A stretch of DNA of 64,000 bases from Planctomyces sp. SH-PL62. GTDB lineage: Bacteria > Planctomycetota > Planctomycetia > Isosphaerales > Isosphaeraceae. Under the pieces are notes generated by a model, which saw only the letters and a program-made list of their open reading frames with translations, did not search any database and was not told the origin of the DNA. The position numbers and the translations under genes are program-made. Every line of letters begins with the position of its first letter. The stretch's first letter is position 1. Of this stretch, positions 16,919-25,790 are shown one piece after another. The stretch spans positions 2,294,001-2,358,000 of the forward strand of contig NZ_CP011273.1 of NCBI RefSeq assembly GCF_001610895.1, given 5' to 3'.

Positions 16919-18481
16919 TCACTCCCACTCGATCGTCCCGGGGGGCTTGCTGGTGATGTCGTAGACGACCCGGTTCACCCCCTTGACCTCGTTGATGATC
17001 CGGGTGGAGGTGCGGGCCAGCATGTCGTGGGGGAGCCGGGACCAGTCGGCCGTCATGTAGTCCTCGGTCTCGACCGCGCGGACGGCGATCACGTTCTCGT
17101 AGGTCCGCGCGTCCCCCATCACGCCGACCGATCGGACCGGCAGCAGCACGGCGAAGGCCTGGGCCGTCTGCCGTTCCAGGCCGGCGGCTCGCAGCTCGTC
17201 GAGGAAGACGGCGTCGGCCTGGCGGAGGACTTCCAGGCGGGCGGCGGTGACCTCGCCCAGGCAGCGGACGGCCAGCCCCGGGCCGGGGAACGGATGCCGC
17301 CAGACCAGGGAGTCCGGGAGGCCCAGCTCCAGGCCCAGGCGTCGGACCTCGTCCTTGAACAGGTCGCGGAGGGGCTCGATCAGCTCGAAGCCCAGCTCGG
17401 CGGGGAGGCCGCCGACGTTGTGGTGGATCTTGATCGTGGCGGCCGGGCCGTCGGGCGCGCCGCCGCTCTCGATCACGTCCGGGTAGAGGGTCCCCTGGGC
17501 GAGGAAGTGGGCGCCGGGGATCGAGCGGGCTTCCTCGCGGAAGACGTCGATGAAGGTGTGGCCGATCCGAAGCCGCTTCTCCTGGGGGTCGGTCACCCCG
17601 GCGAGGGCCTCGAGGAACTGGCCCGAGGCGTCCACGACCCGAAGCTCGGCGTCGCTGTGGCCCCGGAAAACCTCCTCCACCTGGGCGCGTTCGCCCCCCC
17701 GGAGCAGGCCGGTGTCGACGAACACGCAGACGACCCGAGACCCCAGGGCCTTCGCCAGCAGCGCCGCGCAGACCGCCGAATCGACGCCGCCGGAGAGCCC
17801 GCAGACGACCCGCTGGTCGGGGCCGACCTGCGCCCGGACCCGCTCGACGGCCTGCTCGATGAACGCCTCCATCGTCCAGCCGCGGGGGTTGCCGCAGATC
17901 CGGTCGAGGAAGTTGCCGAGCATCAGGGCCCCGTACGGGGTGTGCGAGACCTCGGGGTGGAACTGCAGGCCGTAGAAGGGATAGGTGCGGTGCTTGGCCG
18001 CGGCGATCGGGCAGGTGGCGGTCGCGGCCAGGGGGAGGAAGTCGGCGCCGGCGTCGAGGATCTGATCGCCGTGGCTCATCCAGACGGTCGTCTCGCGGGG
18101 GACGTCGTGGAAGAGGGGCTCGGCGGGGTCGATCACCCGGCAGTCGGTCCGGCCGTACTCGCGGGCCGGAGGGGCGTCGACCTTCCCGCCCAGGGCCTGC
18201 ACCGCCAGCTGCATCCCGTAGCAAATGCCGAGCACCGGCACCCCCAGCTCGAACAGCGCCGGGTCGCACTGCGGCGCGCCGGGCTCGTACACGCTGCTGG
18301 GGCCGCCCGAGAGGATCAGGGCCAGGGGGTTGAGCTCCCGGACGCGCTCCGCCGTGATGTCGTGGCGGACGATGCGGGCGAAGGCGTGCCGCTCGCGGAC
18401 CCGACGCGCGATCAGCTGGACGTACTGCGCGCCGAAGTCGAGCACCAACACCGGCCGCGACGAGGGATCGGAGGGATCCAT
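16919..18481 (-). CDS. guaA: GMP synthase (glutamine-hydrolysing)
   Basis: 520 residues, the usual length. The N-terminal class I glutamine amidotransferase has [10 protein letters not shown], the nucleophile in [11 protein letters not shown] and the HPE pair in [10 protein letters not shown]. The ATP-pyrophosphatase domain begins with the P-loop [12 protein letters not shown], and the C-terminal dimerisation domain ends [10 protein letters not shown], as in canonical GuaA. It converts XMP to GMP using glutamine and ATP. Start ATG 18481 ([20 protein letters not shown]) is preferred over an Arg-rich extension to 18562. It is transcribed alone, divergent from the small membrane protein at 18751. 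Confidence 0.98.
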   Translation of the reverse strand: MDPSDPSSRPVLVLDFGAQYVQLIARRVRERHAFARIVRHDITAERVRELNPLALILSGGPSSVYEPGAPQCDPALFELGVPVLGICYGMQLAVQALGGKVDAPPAREYGRTDCRVIDPAEPLFHDVPRETTVWMSHGDQILDAGADFLPLAATATCPIAAAKHRTYPFYGLQFHPEVSHTPYGALMLGNFLDRICGNPRGWTMEAFIEQAVERVRAQVGPDQRVVCGLSGGVDSAVCAALLAKALGSRVVCVFVDTGLLRGGERAQVEEVFRGHSDAELRVVDASGQFLEALAGVTDPQEKRLRIGHTFIDVFREEARSIPGAHFLAQGTLYPDVIESGGAPDGPAATIKIHHNVGGLPAELGFELIEPLRDLFKDEVRRLGLELGLPDSLVWRHPFPGPGLAVRCLGEVTAARLEVLRQADAVFLDELRAAGLERQTAQAFAVLLPVRSVGVMGDARTYENVIAVRAVETEDYMTADWSRLPHDMLARTSTRIINEVKGVNRVVYDITSKPPGTIEWE

Positions 18482-18669
18482 ATCAGGCTTGTCTTCCCAG
18501 CGAGGAGGTCGAGAAACTCCCGGCCGCGAGGCGAGGCGAGGCGTCGCGACGCGCGTCGGCAAATCGTCACTCTAGCATGGCGACAGAAAATCGGGAATCC
18601 GCCAGCCCGGACTTTTCGAAGCCCGACGGGCCGATGGCGCCGATCGTCCGGGTCGACCTCTTCGCGGTC

Positions 18670-18698
18670 TTGACAGCGCCCGTCGGGCCAAGTCAGAT
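18670..18698 (+). promoter_or_regulatory. Possible promoter for the 18751 gene
   Basis: TTGACA at 18670-18675 is a perfect -35 match; 17 bases later TCAGAT is a poor -10 (a GATAAG overlap is another option). The position is about 50 bases before the start codon at 18751. Confidence 0.35.
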
Positions 18699-18750
18699 AA
18701 GCTTGGTGGTGCAGGTCCTCGCGGACGACTCGTGCGAAAGGTGGCAGGCG

Positions 18751-19227
18751 ATGGCATCGGCATCCGGCGGAGCAAAGCCCGCGTCCTCCACGGCCCACGC
18801 CCCGGTCCTCCCCGCGGGCGTCCTCCCCTCGCCCGTCCACCCCCCGCGCCCCGGCTACGAGTTCAACGAGGTCGAGAATCGGATCATCCGCGATCTCGGC
18901 TCGAAGATGAGCTTCGTCGGCCTGTTCATGGTCGGCATCGGCCTCTGCTTCGCCGTCATGACCATCCAGCGCTGGTCGCGATACCAGGAGATCGAGGTCG
19001 GCTTCCTCTTCCTGGCGATGCTGTTCATGGTCTTCGGCGTCTGGACCCACCGCGCCGGCCGGGACTTCCGCCTGGTGGTCGACTCCCAAGGACGCGACGT
19101 CGCCCACCTGATGGCCGCCCTCTCGTCGCTCCTGAAGTGCTACCGTCTCATCTACATGCTCTTCTTCGTCGGCCTGATCTTCGCCATGATCCTCCTGGCT
19201 GCGGCCCAGGTGGGAGGGCGAGGGTGA
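18751..19227 (+). CDS. Small membrane protein, unknown
   Basis: 158 residues starting MASASGGAKPASSTAHAP at 18751, with AAAGGTGGCAGG upstream. After a Pro-rich cytoplasmic N-terminus, three hydrophobic stretches are visible: FVGLFMVGIGLCFAVM (about 52-67), VGFLFLAMLFMVFGVW (about 81-97) and LIYMLFFVGLIFAMIL near the C-terminus. No known domain is recognised. Its end is 34 bases from the convergent proC end. Confidence 0.7.
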   Translation: MASASGGAKPASSTAHAPVLPAGVLPSPVHPPRPGYEFNEVENRIIRDLGSKMSFVGLFMVGIGLCFAVMTIQRWSRYQEIEVGFLFLAMLFMVFGVWTHRAGRDFRLVVDSQGRDVAHLMAALSSLLKCYRLIYMLFFVGLIFAMILLAAAQVGGRG

Positions 19228-19261
19228 GGGTGAAGCCGACCGACGGCCCGCCCGCGCCCGC

Positions 19262-20116
19262 TCAGGATTTCGCGATCGCCGCGAGTTCCGCGGAGCGGCG
19301 GGAGGCGGCCTCGACGGCGTCGATGAGGGCGCCGCGGAGGGCTTGGCGTTCGAGGACCTGGACGCCGGCGATCGTGGTGCCTCCGGGGCTCGTCACCTGG
19401 TCTTTCAGGGCACCGGGGTGGATCTTCGTTTCGAGGACCATCCTGGCGGCGCCGAGGACCGTCTGGGCGGCGAGGGTCGTCGCCACGTCGCGCGGGAGTC
19501 CCGCGCGGACGCCGCCGTCGGAGAGGGCCTCGATGATCATGTAGACGAAGGCCGGGCCGCTCCCCGAGAGGCCCGTCACGGCGTCGAGCTGCGATTCCGG
19601 CACCCGCACGGCCCGGCCGACCGAGTCCAGGAAGCGCTGGACGGCGTCGGCGTCGGCGTCGGTCGCGTTCGCCCCCAGCGCGAAGGCCGAGGCCCCCTCG
19701 CCGAGCAGGGCGGGCGTGTTGGGCATCACCCGGACGATCCGCGTCGCGGCCCCCAGCGCGGCCGACATCGCGGCGATCGGGACGCCGGCCGCGATCGAGA
19801 CCACCAGATGCCGAGGGGCGAGCGCCGGGGCGATCTCGGCCAGCACGCCCGCCATGCTCTGCGGCTTGACCGCCAGGACGACCACGTCGCTGGCGTCGAG
19901 GACCGGCCGATTGCTCCCGTGGACGGCGATCCCGGCCTCGCGGCCCAGCTCCTCGCGCGCGGCGGGGATCGGGTCGCTCGCGGCGATCCGGTCGGGGGTC
20001 GCCACCCCCGCGCGGATCATCCCTTTCACCAGGGCCGAGGCCATCCGGCCCGCGCCCAGGAATCCCCAACGGAGGGGGTCGCGATCGGTCGATTCGGTCG
20101 GCGTCGGCATGGTCAT
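19262..20116 (-). CDS. proC: Pyrroline-5-carboxylate reductase
   Basis: 284 residues. The Rossmann start GFLGAGRMASALVKGMI and the C-terminal signature LSGSGPAFVYMIIEALSDGG with SPGGTTIAGVQVLE identify ProC, which makes proline from pyrroline-5-carboxylate with NAD(P)H. Start ATG 20116 overlaps the coaX stop as ATGA, so translation is likely coupled. It is the last gene of the obgE-coaX-proC run. Confidence 0.97.
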   Translation of the reverse strand: MTMPTPTESTDRDPLRWGFLGAGRMASALVKGMIRAGVATPDRIAASDPIPAAREELGREAGIAVHGSNRPVLDASDVVVLAVKPQSMAGVLAEIAPALAPRHLVVSIAAGVPIAAMSAALGAATRIVRVMPNTPALLGEGASAFALGANATDADADAVQRFLDSVGRAVRVPESQLDAVTGLSGSGPAFVYMIIEALSDGGVRAGLPRDVATTLAAQTVLGAARMVLETKIHPGALKDQVTSPGGTTIAGVQVLERQALRGALIDAVEAASRRSAELAAIAKS

Positions 20117-20880
20117 GGCTCGCTCGGGAAGGCCGCGTGGACGAGGCCCTGGAGGACGAGGTCGGGGATGACGCGGGCGGCGGGGCCTTCGACGGCCGGG
20201 GCGAGCCGGAAGGCGTCGCCGCCGGTCCAGACGACCAGGGGAGCGGCGCCGAGGTCGACCGCCTGGCGGGCCAGCAACTCGCGGACGGCCCCGACCGAGC
20301 CCCAGAAGACGCCGGCTTCCAGCGAGGGGACCGTGGACCGGCCCCACGACGGGGCGCAACGGCCGGGGTCCACCAGCGGGAGCTGGGCGGTGAAGTGGTG
20401 CAAGGCGCGGGCGCAGAGGCCCATGCCCATCGCGATCGCCCCCCCTTGCCAGACGCCGCCGGGGGTGATCCGTTCGATCGTGATCGCGGTGCCGCACGAG
20501 ACCACCAGGATCGGCCTCCCCGGGCCCAGCAGCCGCGAGGCCGCCAGCACGGCGAGCGCGCGGTCGGCGCCGCCGGTCTCGGCCCCTTCGACGTCCTTGG
20601 CCACCGGGACCTCGGCCGCGGTCAGGAACCAGCGGACCTCGGCCACGCCCCGATCGGCCAGGAACGCCCCCAGGCGAGCGGCCAGGGGAGGGTTGACCGA
20701 CGAGACGGCCCAGGTCGCCGGGCCGGTCGCGGGACGGAGCCAGCCGTCGAGGACGACGCCCCAGACCTTCGGGTCGTCGAGGGGGAGCGAGACGCTCGGC
20801 CCGGACGCCCCGTGCTCGTCGAGCAGGGCCCACTTGAGACGGGAGTTGCCGATATCGGCGACGATCCGGGGCATGGTCAT
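20113..20880 (-). CDS. coaX: Type III pantothenate kinase
   Basis: 255 residues. The N-terminal phosphate-binding loop IVADIGNSRLKWAL, the block GGADRALAVLAASRLL and LVVSCGTAITIERI with WQGGAIAMGM are typical of CoaX, the ASKHA-fold enzyme that starts coenzyme A synthesis. It overlaps obgE upstream and proC downstream by ATGA, implying one transcript and coupled translation. One variation is visible: the N-terminal loop reads DIGNSRLK, where many CoaX proteins have DxGNTxxK. Confidence 0.93.
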   Translation of the reverse strand: MTMPRIVADIGNSRLKWALLDEHGASGPSVSLPLDDPKVWGVVLDGWLRPATGPATWAVSSVNPPLAARLGAFLADRGVAEVRWFLTAAEVPVAKDVEGAETGGADRALAVLAASRLLGPGRPILVVSCGTAITIERITPGGVWQGGAIAMGMGLCARALHHFTAQLPLVDPGRCAPSWGRSTVPSLEAGVFWGSVGAVRELLARQAVDLGAAPLVVWTGGDAFRLAPAVEGPAARVIPDLVLQGLVHAAFPSEP

Positions 20881-21992
20881 TCGCTCGCGGAAGAGACCGA
20901 ATCCGCGGCCGGCTCAGGGTCCGATTCCGGGTCCGGAATCGAAGGCGAGGCGGGGGCGGGCGGGAGCGTGATCCGCGTCGGCTCCGGCGTCTCCTCTTCC
21001 TCGGGACGGTCCTTCAGCTTTTCCTGGATCGCGCGGAGGAGCTGGGGGACGCCCCGGCCGGTGACGGCGGAGATGGAGAGCACGTCGCGGCCGATCTCGC
21101 GGGCGAGCCGGTCGCGCGCCTCCTCGGCGTCGGTGAGGTCCATCTTGGTGACCACCACCAGCTCGGGCCGCTCGGCCAGGGCCTGGCTGTACTGCTCCAG
21201 CTCCTTGCGGATCATCTCATAGTTGCGCACCGGGTCCGAGCCGTCGACCGGCATGGCTTCGACCAGATGGACGAGCAGGCCGGTGCGTTCGACGTGGCGG
21301 AGGAACTCGTGGCCCAGCCCCAGCCCGGTGTGGGCGCCTTCGATCAGGCCGGGGATGTCGGCGACGACGAACGCGTGCTCGGAGTCGACCAGGACGGTCC
21401 CCAGGTTGGGGTATTTGGTGGTGAACGGGTAGTCGGCGATCTCGGGATGGGCGCGGGAGATTCGCGAGAGCAGGGTCGACTTGCCGGCGTTGGGGAGGCC
21501 GATCAGGCCGACGTCGGCGATGACCTTCAGCTCCAGGACGATCCAGCGCTCCTCGCCGGGGAATCCGGACTCGTGCTGCCGGGGGGCGCGATTGACGGAC
21601 GACTTGAAGAAGGTGTTGCCGTGGCCCCCTCGGCCCCCCTTGGCGACGACGACCTGGTCGCCGTGGTTCTTGAGGTCGCGGAGGACGTGGCCGCGGTCGC
21701 GGTCGCGGATGATGGTCCCCGCCGGGACTGTGATCGTCAGCGGCTCGCCCCGCTTGCCGAAGCAGTTGGAGCCCTGGCCGTGGTCGCCGCGCTCGGCCTT
21801 CCAGTGCCGCTGGTGCGACAGGTGGGCGAGGTTGGTGAGCCCTTCCTCGGCGCGGATGATCACGTCGCCGCCGTCGCCGCCGTCGCCCCCGTTGGGGCCG
21901 CCGCGAGGCGCGTACTTCTCGCGACGGAAGCTGAGGCAGCCGTTGCCGCCGTCTCCCCCGCGAACGAAAATGGTCACGCGATCCGCGAACAT
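20877..21992 (-). CDS. obgE: Obg-family GTPase (ribosome assembly)
   Basis: 371 residues. The glycine-rich Obg fold has FVRGGDGGNGCLSFRREKYA and GGPNGGDGGDGGDVI; the G domain has G1 GLPNAGKST, G2 in DYPFTTKYPNLG, G3 DIPGLIEGA and G4 VVTKMD. The last 40 residues are a Pro/Glu/Ser tail. Obg associates with the large subunit and couples ribosome assembly to GTP levels. rpmA lies 151 bases upstream on the same strand, the common rpmA-obgE order. Confidence 0.98.
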   Translation of the reverse strand: MFADRVTIFVRGGDGGNGCLSFRREKYAPRGGPNGGDGGDGGDVIIRAEEGLTNLAHLSHQRHWKAERGDHGQGSNCFGKRGEPLTITVPAGTIIRDRDRGHVLRDLKNHGDQVVVAKGGRGGHGNTFFKSSVNRAPRQHESGFPGEERWIVLELKVIADVGLIGLPNAGKSTLLSRISRAHPEIADYPFTTKYPNLGTVLVDSEHAFVVADIPGLIEGAHTGLGLGHEFLRHVERTGLLVHLVEAMPVDGSDPVRNYEMIRKELEQYSQALAERPELVVVTKMDLTDAEEARDRLAREIGRDVLSISAVTGRGVPQLLRAIQEKLKDRPEEEETPEPTRITLPPAPASPSIPDPESDPEPAADSVSSASE

Positions 21993-22143
21993 GGAGCGAC
22001 TCGATCCGGTGGAAGACGGGGGTCCATCAAGCGAACAGAGAGCGAGGGTCCCGGCCGACGGCCGAGGGACGCCCGCCCTCCCTGGTCTTCGCTCGATCGG
22101 GGGAGGGGGTCCGCGCGCAGCCGCGGCTCACCCCCGACCCGGT

Positions 22144-22407
22144 TCAGTTGGCGACGGCTTCGGCCTCGGTGACGACATTGATCCGACGGCCTTCCTGGTC
22201 GAACTTGACCCGGCCGTTGACAAGCGAAAAGATCGTCCAGTCGCGGCCGACGCCGACGTTCTTGCCCGGCCTCCAGCGCGTCCCGCGCTGCCGGCAGATG
22301 ATGCTCCCCGGCTGGGCCGCCTGGCCGCCGTAGAGCTTGATGCCGAGCATCTGGGGGTTCGAGTCGCGACCGTTGCGGCTGGAGCCCTGTCCTTTTTTGT
22401 GAGCCAT
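22144..22407 (-). CDS. rpmA: 50S ribosomal protein L27
   Basis: 87 residues starting [20 protein letters not shown], the canonical L27 N-terminus with the [11 protein letters not shown] tail that reaches the peptidyl-transferase centre. [21 protein letters not shown] follows as expected. GGAGAAGGTAGAGCG supplies the ribosome site. L27 normally follows rplU (L21); here the upstream neighbour is the divergent queC, and no L21 is present in the window. Confidence 0.98.
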   Translation of the reverse strand: MAHKKGQGSSRNGRDSNPQMLGIKLYGGQAAQPGSIICRQRGTRWRPGKNVGVGRDWTIFSLVNGRVKFDQEGRRINVVTEAEAVAN

Positions 22408-22630
22408 CGCTCTACCTTCTCCGAGAATCCGTGGCGTCGATTGGGTTCCCGACGTCCGGTCCATGCCGGAGGCGGGCGGTCTGGGGGCGGCCGAATCGCG
22501 GCGCAATCGCCGCGCACGCCGGTCCCCCGCCGATCATGTTACAATATCCGAACGCTCGCCCCCCCGACAAGTCCGGATCGCCGGGCGACGGGCGGGAGGC
22601 GATCGAACGAGAACGAGGAGGACGCGACCG

Positions 22631-23338
22631 GTGAACGGCGTCGAGAACCAGAAACGTCCGGCGGTCGTCCTGCTCAGCGGCGGCCTGGACTCGGCCACCG
22701 TGCTGGCCGAGGCCTCGGCGGCGGGCTTCGCCCCCTTCGCCCTGTCGATCGACTACGGCCAGCGTCACGCCGTCGAGATGACGGCGGCGCGGCGGGTGGC
22801 GGCGGCCCTGGGGGTCGTCCGCCATGTGGAGCTGTCGATCGACCTGCGGGCCTTCGGCGGCAGCGCGCTGACGGCCGACCTCGACGTCCCCAAGGACCGA
22901 GGCGAGGCCGAGATGGCCGGGGAGATCCCGATCACCTACGTCCCCGCCCGCAACACCGTCTTCCTCTCGCTGGCCCTGGGCTGGGCCGAGACGCTGGGGG
23001 CGTTCGACCTGTTCGTCGGCGTCAACTGCGTCGACTACTCCGGCTATCCCGACTGCCGCCCCGAGTTCCTCAGGGCCTTCGAAGCCCTGGCGAACCTGGC
23101 GACCCGGGCCGGCGTCAAGGGGGAGGGGACGTTCCGCGTCCACGCGCCCCTGCTGAAGCTGACCAAGGACCAGATCATCCGCCGGGGGCTGGAGCTGGGG
23201 GTCGACTACGGCCTCACCCACAGTTGCTACGACCCCGCGCCCGGGGACCTGGCTTGCGGGCGCTGCGATTCCTGCCGCCTCCGCCTCGCCGCGTTCGCCA
23301 GGCTGGGCCTGACGGACCCGGCCCCCTACGCCGATTGA
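22631..23338 (+). CDS. queC: 7-cyano-7-deazaguanine synthase
   Basis: 235 residues with a GTG start at 22631 placed nine bases after AGGAGG; other in-frame starts lack a ribosome site. The PP-loop [17 protein letters not shown] is followed by DYGQRHAVE and the specificity block [18 protein letters not shown]. The C-terminal zinc site is [20 protein letters not shown]. QueC makes preQ0, the queuosine precursor. No other queuosine gene is adjacent. A TACAAT hexamer at 22540-22545 could be its -10, without a clear -35. Confidence 0.96.
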   Translation: MNGVENQKRPAVVLLSGGLDSATVLAEASAAGFAPFALSIDYGQRHAVEMTAARRVAAALGVVRHVELSIDLRAFGGSALTADLDVPKDRGEAEMAGEIPITYVPARNTVFLSLALGWAETLGAFDLFVGVNCVDYSGYPDCRPEFLRAFEALANLATRAGVKGEGTFRVHAPLLKLTKDQIIRRGLELGVDYGLTHSCYDPAPGDLACGRCDSCRLRLAAFARLGLTDPAPYAD

Positions 23339-23399
23339 GCACGGGCGGCGGGGGCGGGCGTCGGGCCGGAAACGTGACGGGGGCCGGGGCCGGGTCGGC

Positions 23400-24167
23400 T
23401 CACCAGTAGATCCAGTCGTAGGCCGGGTCGGCGGGCTCGATCTCCTTCTCGGAGAGGTTCCGCTCGTCGCCGCGGCGGATGAAGTCGAGCCGGAGCGTCT
23501 TGTACTTGACGAGCGGCTTGCCGCCGTCGGGCGGGGCGATCTCCTTGTAGCCGTCGGAGAGCCCGCGGACGTAGATGCTGAAGCGGTCGGCGGAGGCGTC
23601 CCAGGAGTCCCACACGGCCACGCCGAAGACGGCGTCGTCGACCCCTTCCTTGGTGCTCGGCGGGATCACGCCCATGATGTCGATCGCGCCCCGGACCGGG
23701 ATCGTGGGGTCTTCGCGGCCCTGGATCACCGGGATCGCCTCGGGGACCACGGCGTCCTCGAACCGCTGGCCCCGCTCGTTCACCATGATGAACTGGGGGT
23801 AGAACGGCCGGGGGGAGGAGGTCCGGTTGACGACCTTGTAGTAGAGGTAGTGCACGGATCGACGCCCCTTGCCGGGGATCTCGACCGTCTGGATGCGGAG
23901 GGGCTTGAAGGCGAAGTCCAGGACCCAGATCCCCTCGCGGTCCTTGGGCAGGGGCGTGGTCTTGATCGTGGTCCAGTTGAAGGCGAGCCGGTCGTGCCGC
24001 CAGGGGACCGTCGGCAGGTCGGGGACGAGCTGCGGCGGCTGGTCGGGCTCGGGCCGGGCCGCGTCGGCCGGGTCGGGCGCGGGGGCTTGCTGCGCCCGGA
24101 CGACGCCGGCCGCGGCCGTCGTCGAGAGCGCGAGGGCAAGCGCGATCCGCCTTGTGAGGATCCACAC
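23400..24167 (-). CDS. Secreted protein, unknown
   Basis: 255 residues with a GTG start at 24167 preceded by GGGGAGA. A signal peptide (LALALSTTAAAGVVRAQQ) is followed by a Pro/Asp-rich linker and a beta-rich region with RLAFNWTTIKTTPLP, GIWVLDFAFKPLRIQTVEIP and VHYLYYKVVNRTSSPRPFYP, which suggests an immunoglobulin-like or DUF4352-like fold. It ends DPAYDWIYW. The family is not recognised with confidence. It converges with queC and diverges from the protease at 24495. Confidence 0.65.
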   Translation of the reverse strand: MWILTRRIALALALSTTAAAGVVRAQQAPAPDPADAARPEPDQPPQLVPDLPTVPWRHDRLAFNWTTIKTTPLPKDREGIWVLDFAFKPLRIQTVEIPGKGRRSVHYLYYKVVNRTSSPRPFYPQFIMVNERGQRFEDAVVPEAIPVIQGREDPTIPVRGAIDIMGVIPPSTKEGVDDAVFGVAVWDSWDASADRFSIYVRGLSDGYKEIAPPDGGKPLVKYKTLRLDFIRRGDERNLSEKEIEPADPAYDWIYW

Positions 24168-24494
24168 GGGACTGTCTCCCCAGGTCTGTTGCCAACGAAA
24201 GGGACGGGGCCTAGAGCGATCGATCGGGGACGGAGTTCGGCGAGCGAGGCTGGCCCGTCCCGGCCGGCGCCGGGGGGAAGCTAGCCCGAACCGTCAAAGT
24301 CCGTCAAGTCGTCTTCAAGTTTAGCCGTTGTTTTAGCAAACTAGCCGACGGTCGTCGCGGGCGTCGCCGATTTTTCGGGAAGCCGCTCCCATCGCCAGGG
24401 TTGCAACGGACGCGCCGGTTTTTACAATGAACCACCCTGGGCGCCAGGAACGCGACCGGACCGTCGGGACGAACCAAGAAGGACTCCGCCGCTT
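24168..24494. other. Divergent promoter region between secreted protein and protease
   Basis: About 330 gene-free bases. It contains the sigma-70-like promoter for the protease near its right end and, for the leftward gene, two closely spaced TTGACGG words around 24290-24310 on the minus strand. No RNA gene or terminator is seen. Confidence 0.45.
24401..24428 (+). promoter_or_regulatory. Promoter of the HtrA-like protease gene
   Basis: TTGCAA at 24401-24406 and TACAAT at 24423-24428, separated by 16 bases. Both hexamers are five-of-six matches to the sigma-70 consensus, 67 bases before the start codon. Confidence 0.6.
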
Positions 24495-25526
24495 ATGCGT
24501 GGGATTCGAGTGATCGGCGCCGCGACCCTCCTCGGCCTGACGGCCCTGGCCGGGGCCGCCGAGACGCCCGCCGACGGCTTCGAGACGCTGACCCTCAAGG
24601 ACGGCCAGCGGGTCGTCGGCCGGGTCGTGGCCGAGAAGGCCGAGGCGATCTACGTCGACCTGGGGCACGACCTCCTGAAGCTCCCCCGCGAGTCGATCGT
24701 GCGGCGGGCGCGGGGGGAGGAGGCCGGGACGATCGTCGCGGCGACCCCCGGCGAGACCGCCGTCGACGCCTCGGGCTTCTTCTCGACGGGCCTGCTCCGG
24801 CCCTCTTCGGTGAAGGAAGTGGTCGCCAAATTCGGCGAGTCGGTCGTCTCGATCGAGACCCCCTCGGGCAAGGGCTCGGGCTTCCTGATCAACGACGAGG
24901 GCTACGCGATCACCAACGCCCACGTCATCGAGGGGGAGACCCGGATCTCGGCCATCCTCTACCAGAACACCGCCGGCGGGGGCCTCGCCCGCCGCCGCAT
25001 CGACGACGTCCAGATCGTCGCCCTCAACCCGTTCTTCGACCTGGCGCTGATCAAGCTCCCCTTGCCGGACGACGTGAAACCCAGCCACGTGATCCTGGGT
25101 AATGGAGAGGACGTGAACACGGGCGACCTGGTCTTCGCCGTCGGCAACCCGCTCGGCCTGGAACGGTCCGTGACGCAGGGGATCGTCAGCAACCGCAGCC
25201 GGAACCTCGAAGGCCAGCTCTACCTCCAGACCGACACGGCGATCAACCCGGGGAACTCGGGGGGGCCGCTGTTCAACGCCCGGGGAGAGGTCATCGGGGT
25301 CACCAGCCGGGGCGCGCGGGCCGACATGGCGGACAACCTCGGCTTCGCCATCCCGATCGCCTACGTCAAGGACTTCCTCCGCCATCGCGAGGCCTTCTCG
25401 TTCGACAAGACCAACCCCAACAGCGGCTACCGCTACCTCGACCCGCCGCGGCGGCCGCGACGGGAGAAGCCCGAGGCCCTGGGAGGTCCGAAGGCCGACG
25501 GAGCGACGACCACGACGATCAAATAA
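24495..25526 (+). CDS. Trypsin-like serine protease (HtrA/DegP-type catalytic domain, no PDZ)
   Basis: 343 residues with a signal peptide (IGAATLLGLTALAGAAE). The catalytic triad is visible: His about 143 in TNAHVIEG, Asp about 182 in FFDLALIKL and Ser about 255 in INPGNSGGPLF. This is the HtrA type of S1 protease fold. A region before the protease domain (about 28-72, ETLTLKDGQRVVGRVVAEKA) resembles a small beta-barrel. No PDZ domain follows; the C-terminus is a short basic, Pro-rich tail. An extracytoplasmic quality-control or processing protease is likely. Confidence 0.9.
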   Translation: MRGIRVIGAATLLGLTALAGAAETPADGFETLTLKDGQRVVGRVVAEKAEAIYVDLGHDLLKLPRESIVRRARGEEAGTIVAATPGETAVDASGFFSTGLLRPSSVKEVVAKFGESVVSIETPSGKGSGFLINDEGYAITNAHVIEGETRISAILYQNTAGGGLARRRIDDVQIVALNPFFDLALIKLPLPDDVKPSHVILGNGEDVNTGDLVFAVGNPLGLERSVTQGIVSNRSRNLEGQLYLQTDTAINPGNSGGPLFNARGEVIGVTSRGARADMADNLGFAIPIAYVKDFLRHREAFSFDKTNPNSGYRYLDPPRRPRREKPEALGGPKADGATTTTIK

Positions 25527-25790
25527 GCCCGCCGACCGCCGTTGGACCGGACCGTGGAGATCGGTCCCGGACCGGATCGGATTGGATCGGCTCGGGCGGC
25601 CCACGGCGGCCCGAAGACTTCGGCGAAGCGAGGCTGGAATCAGGCTCGTCGGTCACCGCCGGCGATCCGTCGGGCATTGGAGCCCGACGTGCGAGCGTGC
25701 GAAGGGTCATCGGCCGCGAGGCCGCGTGACGGGACAGGTCTCGAAACCTCGGTCGGTGAACCGTGGCGTGCCAGAATGGAGTGACAAGAG

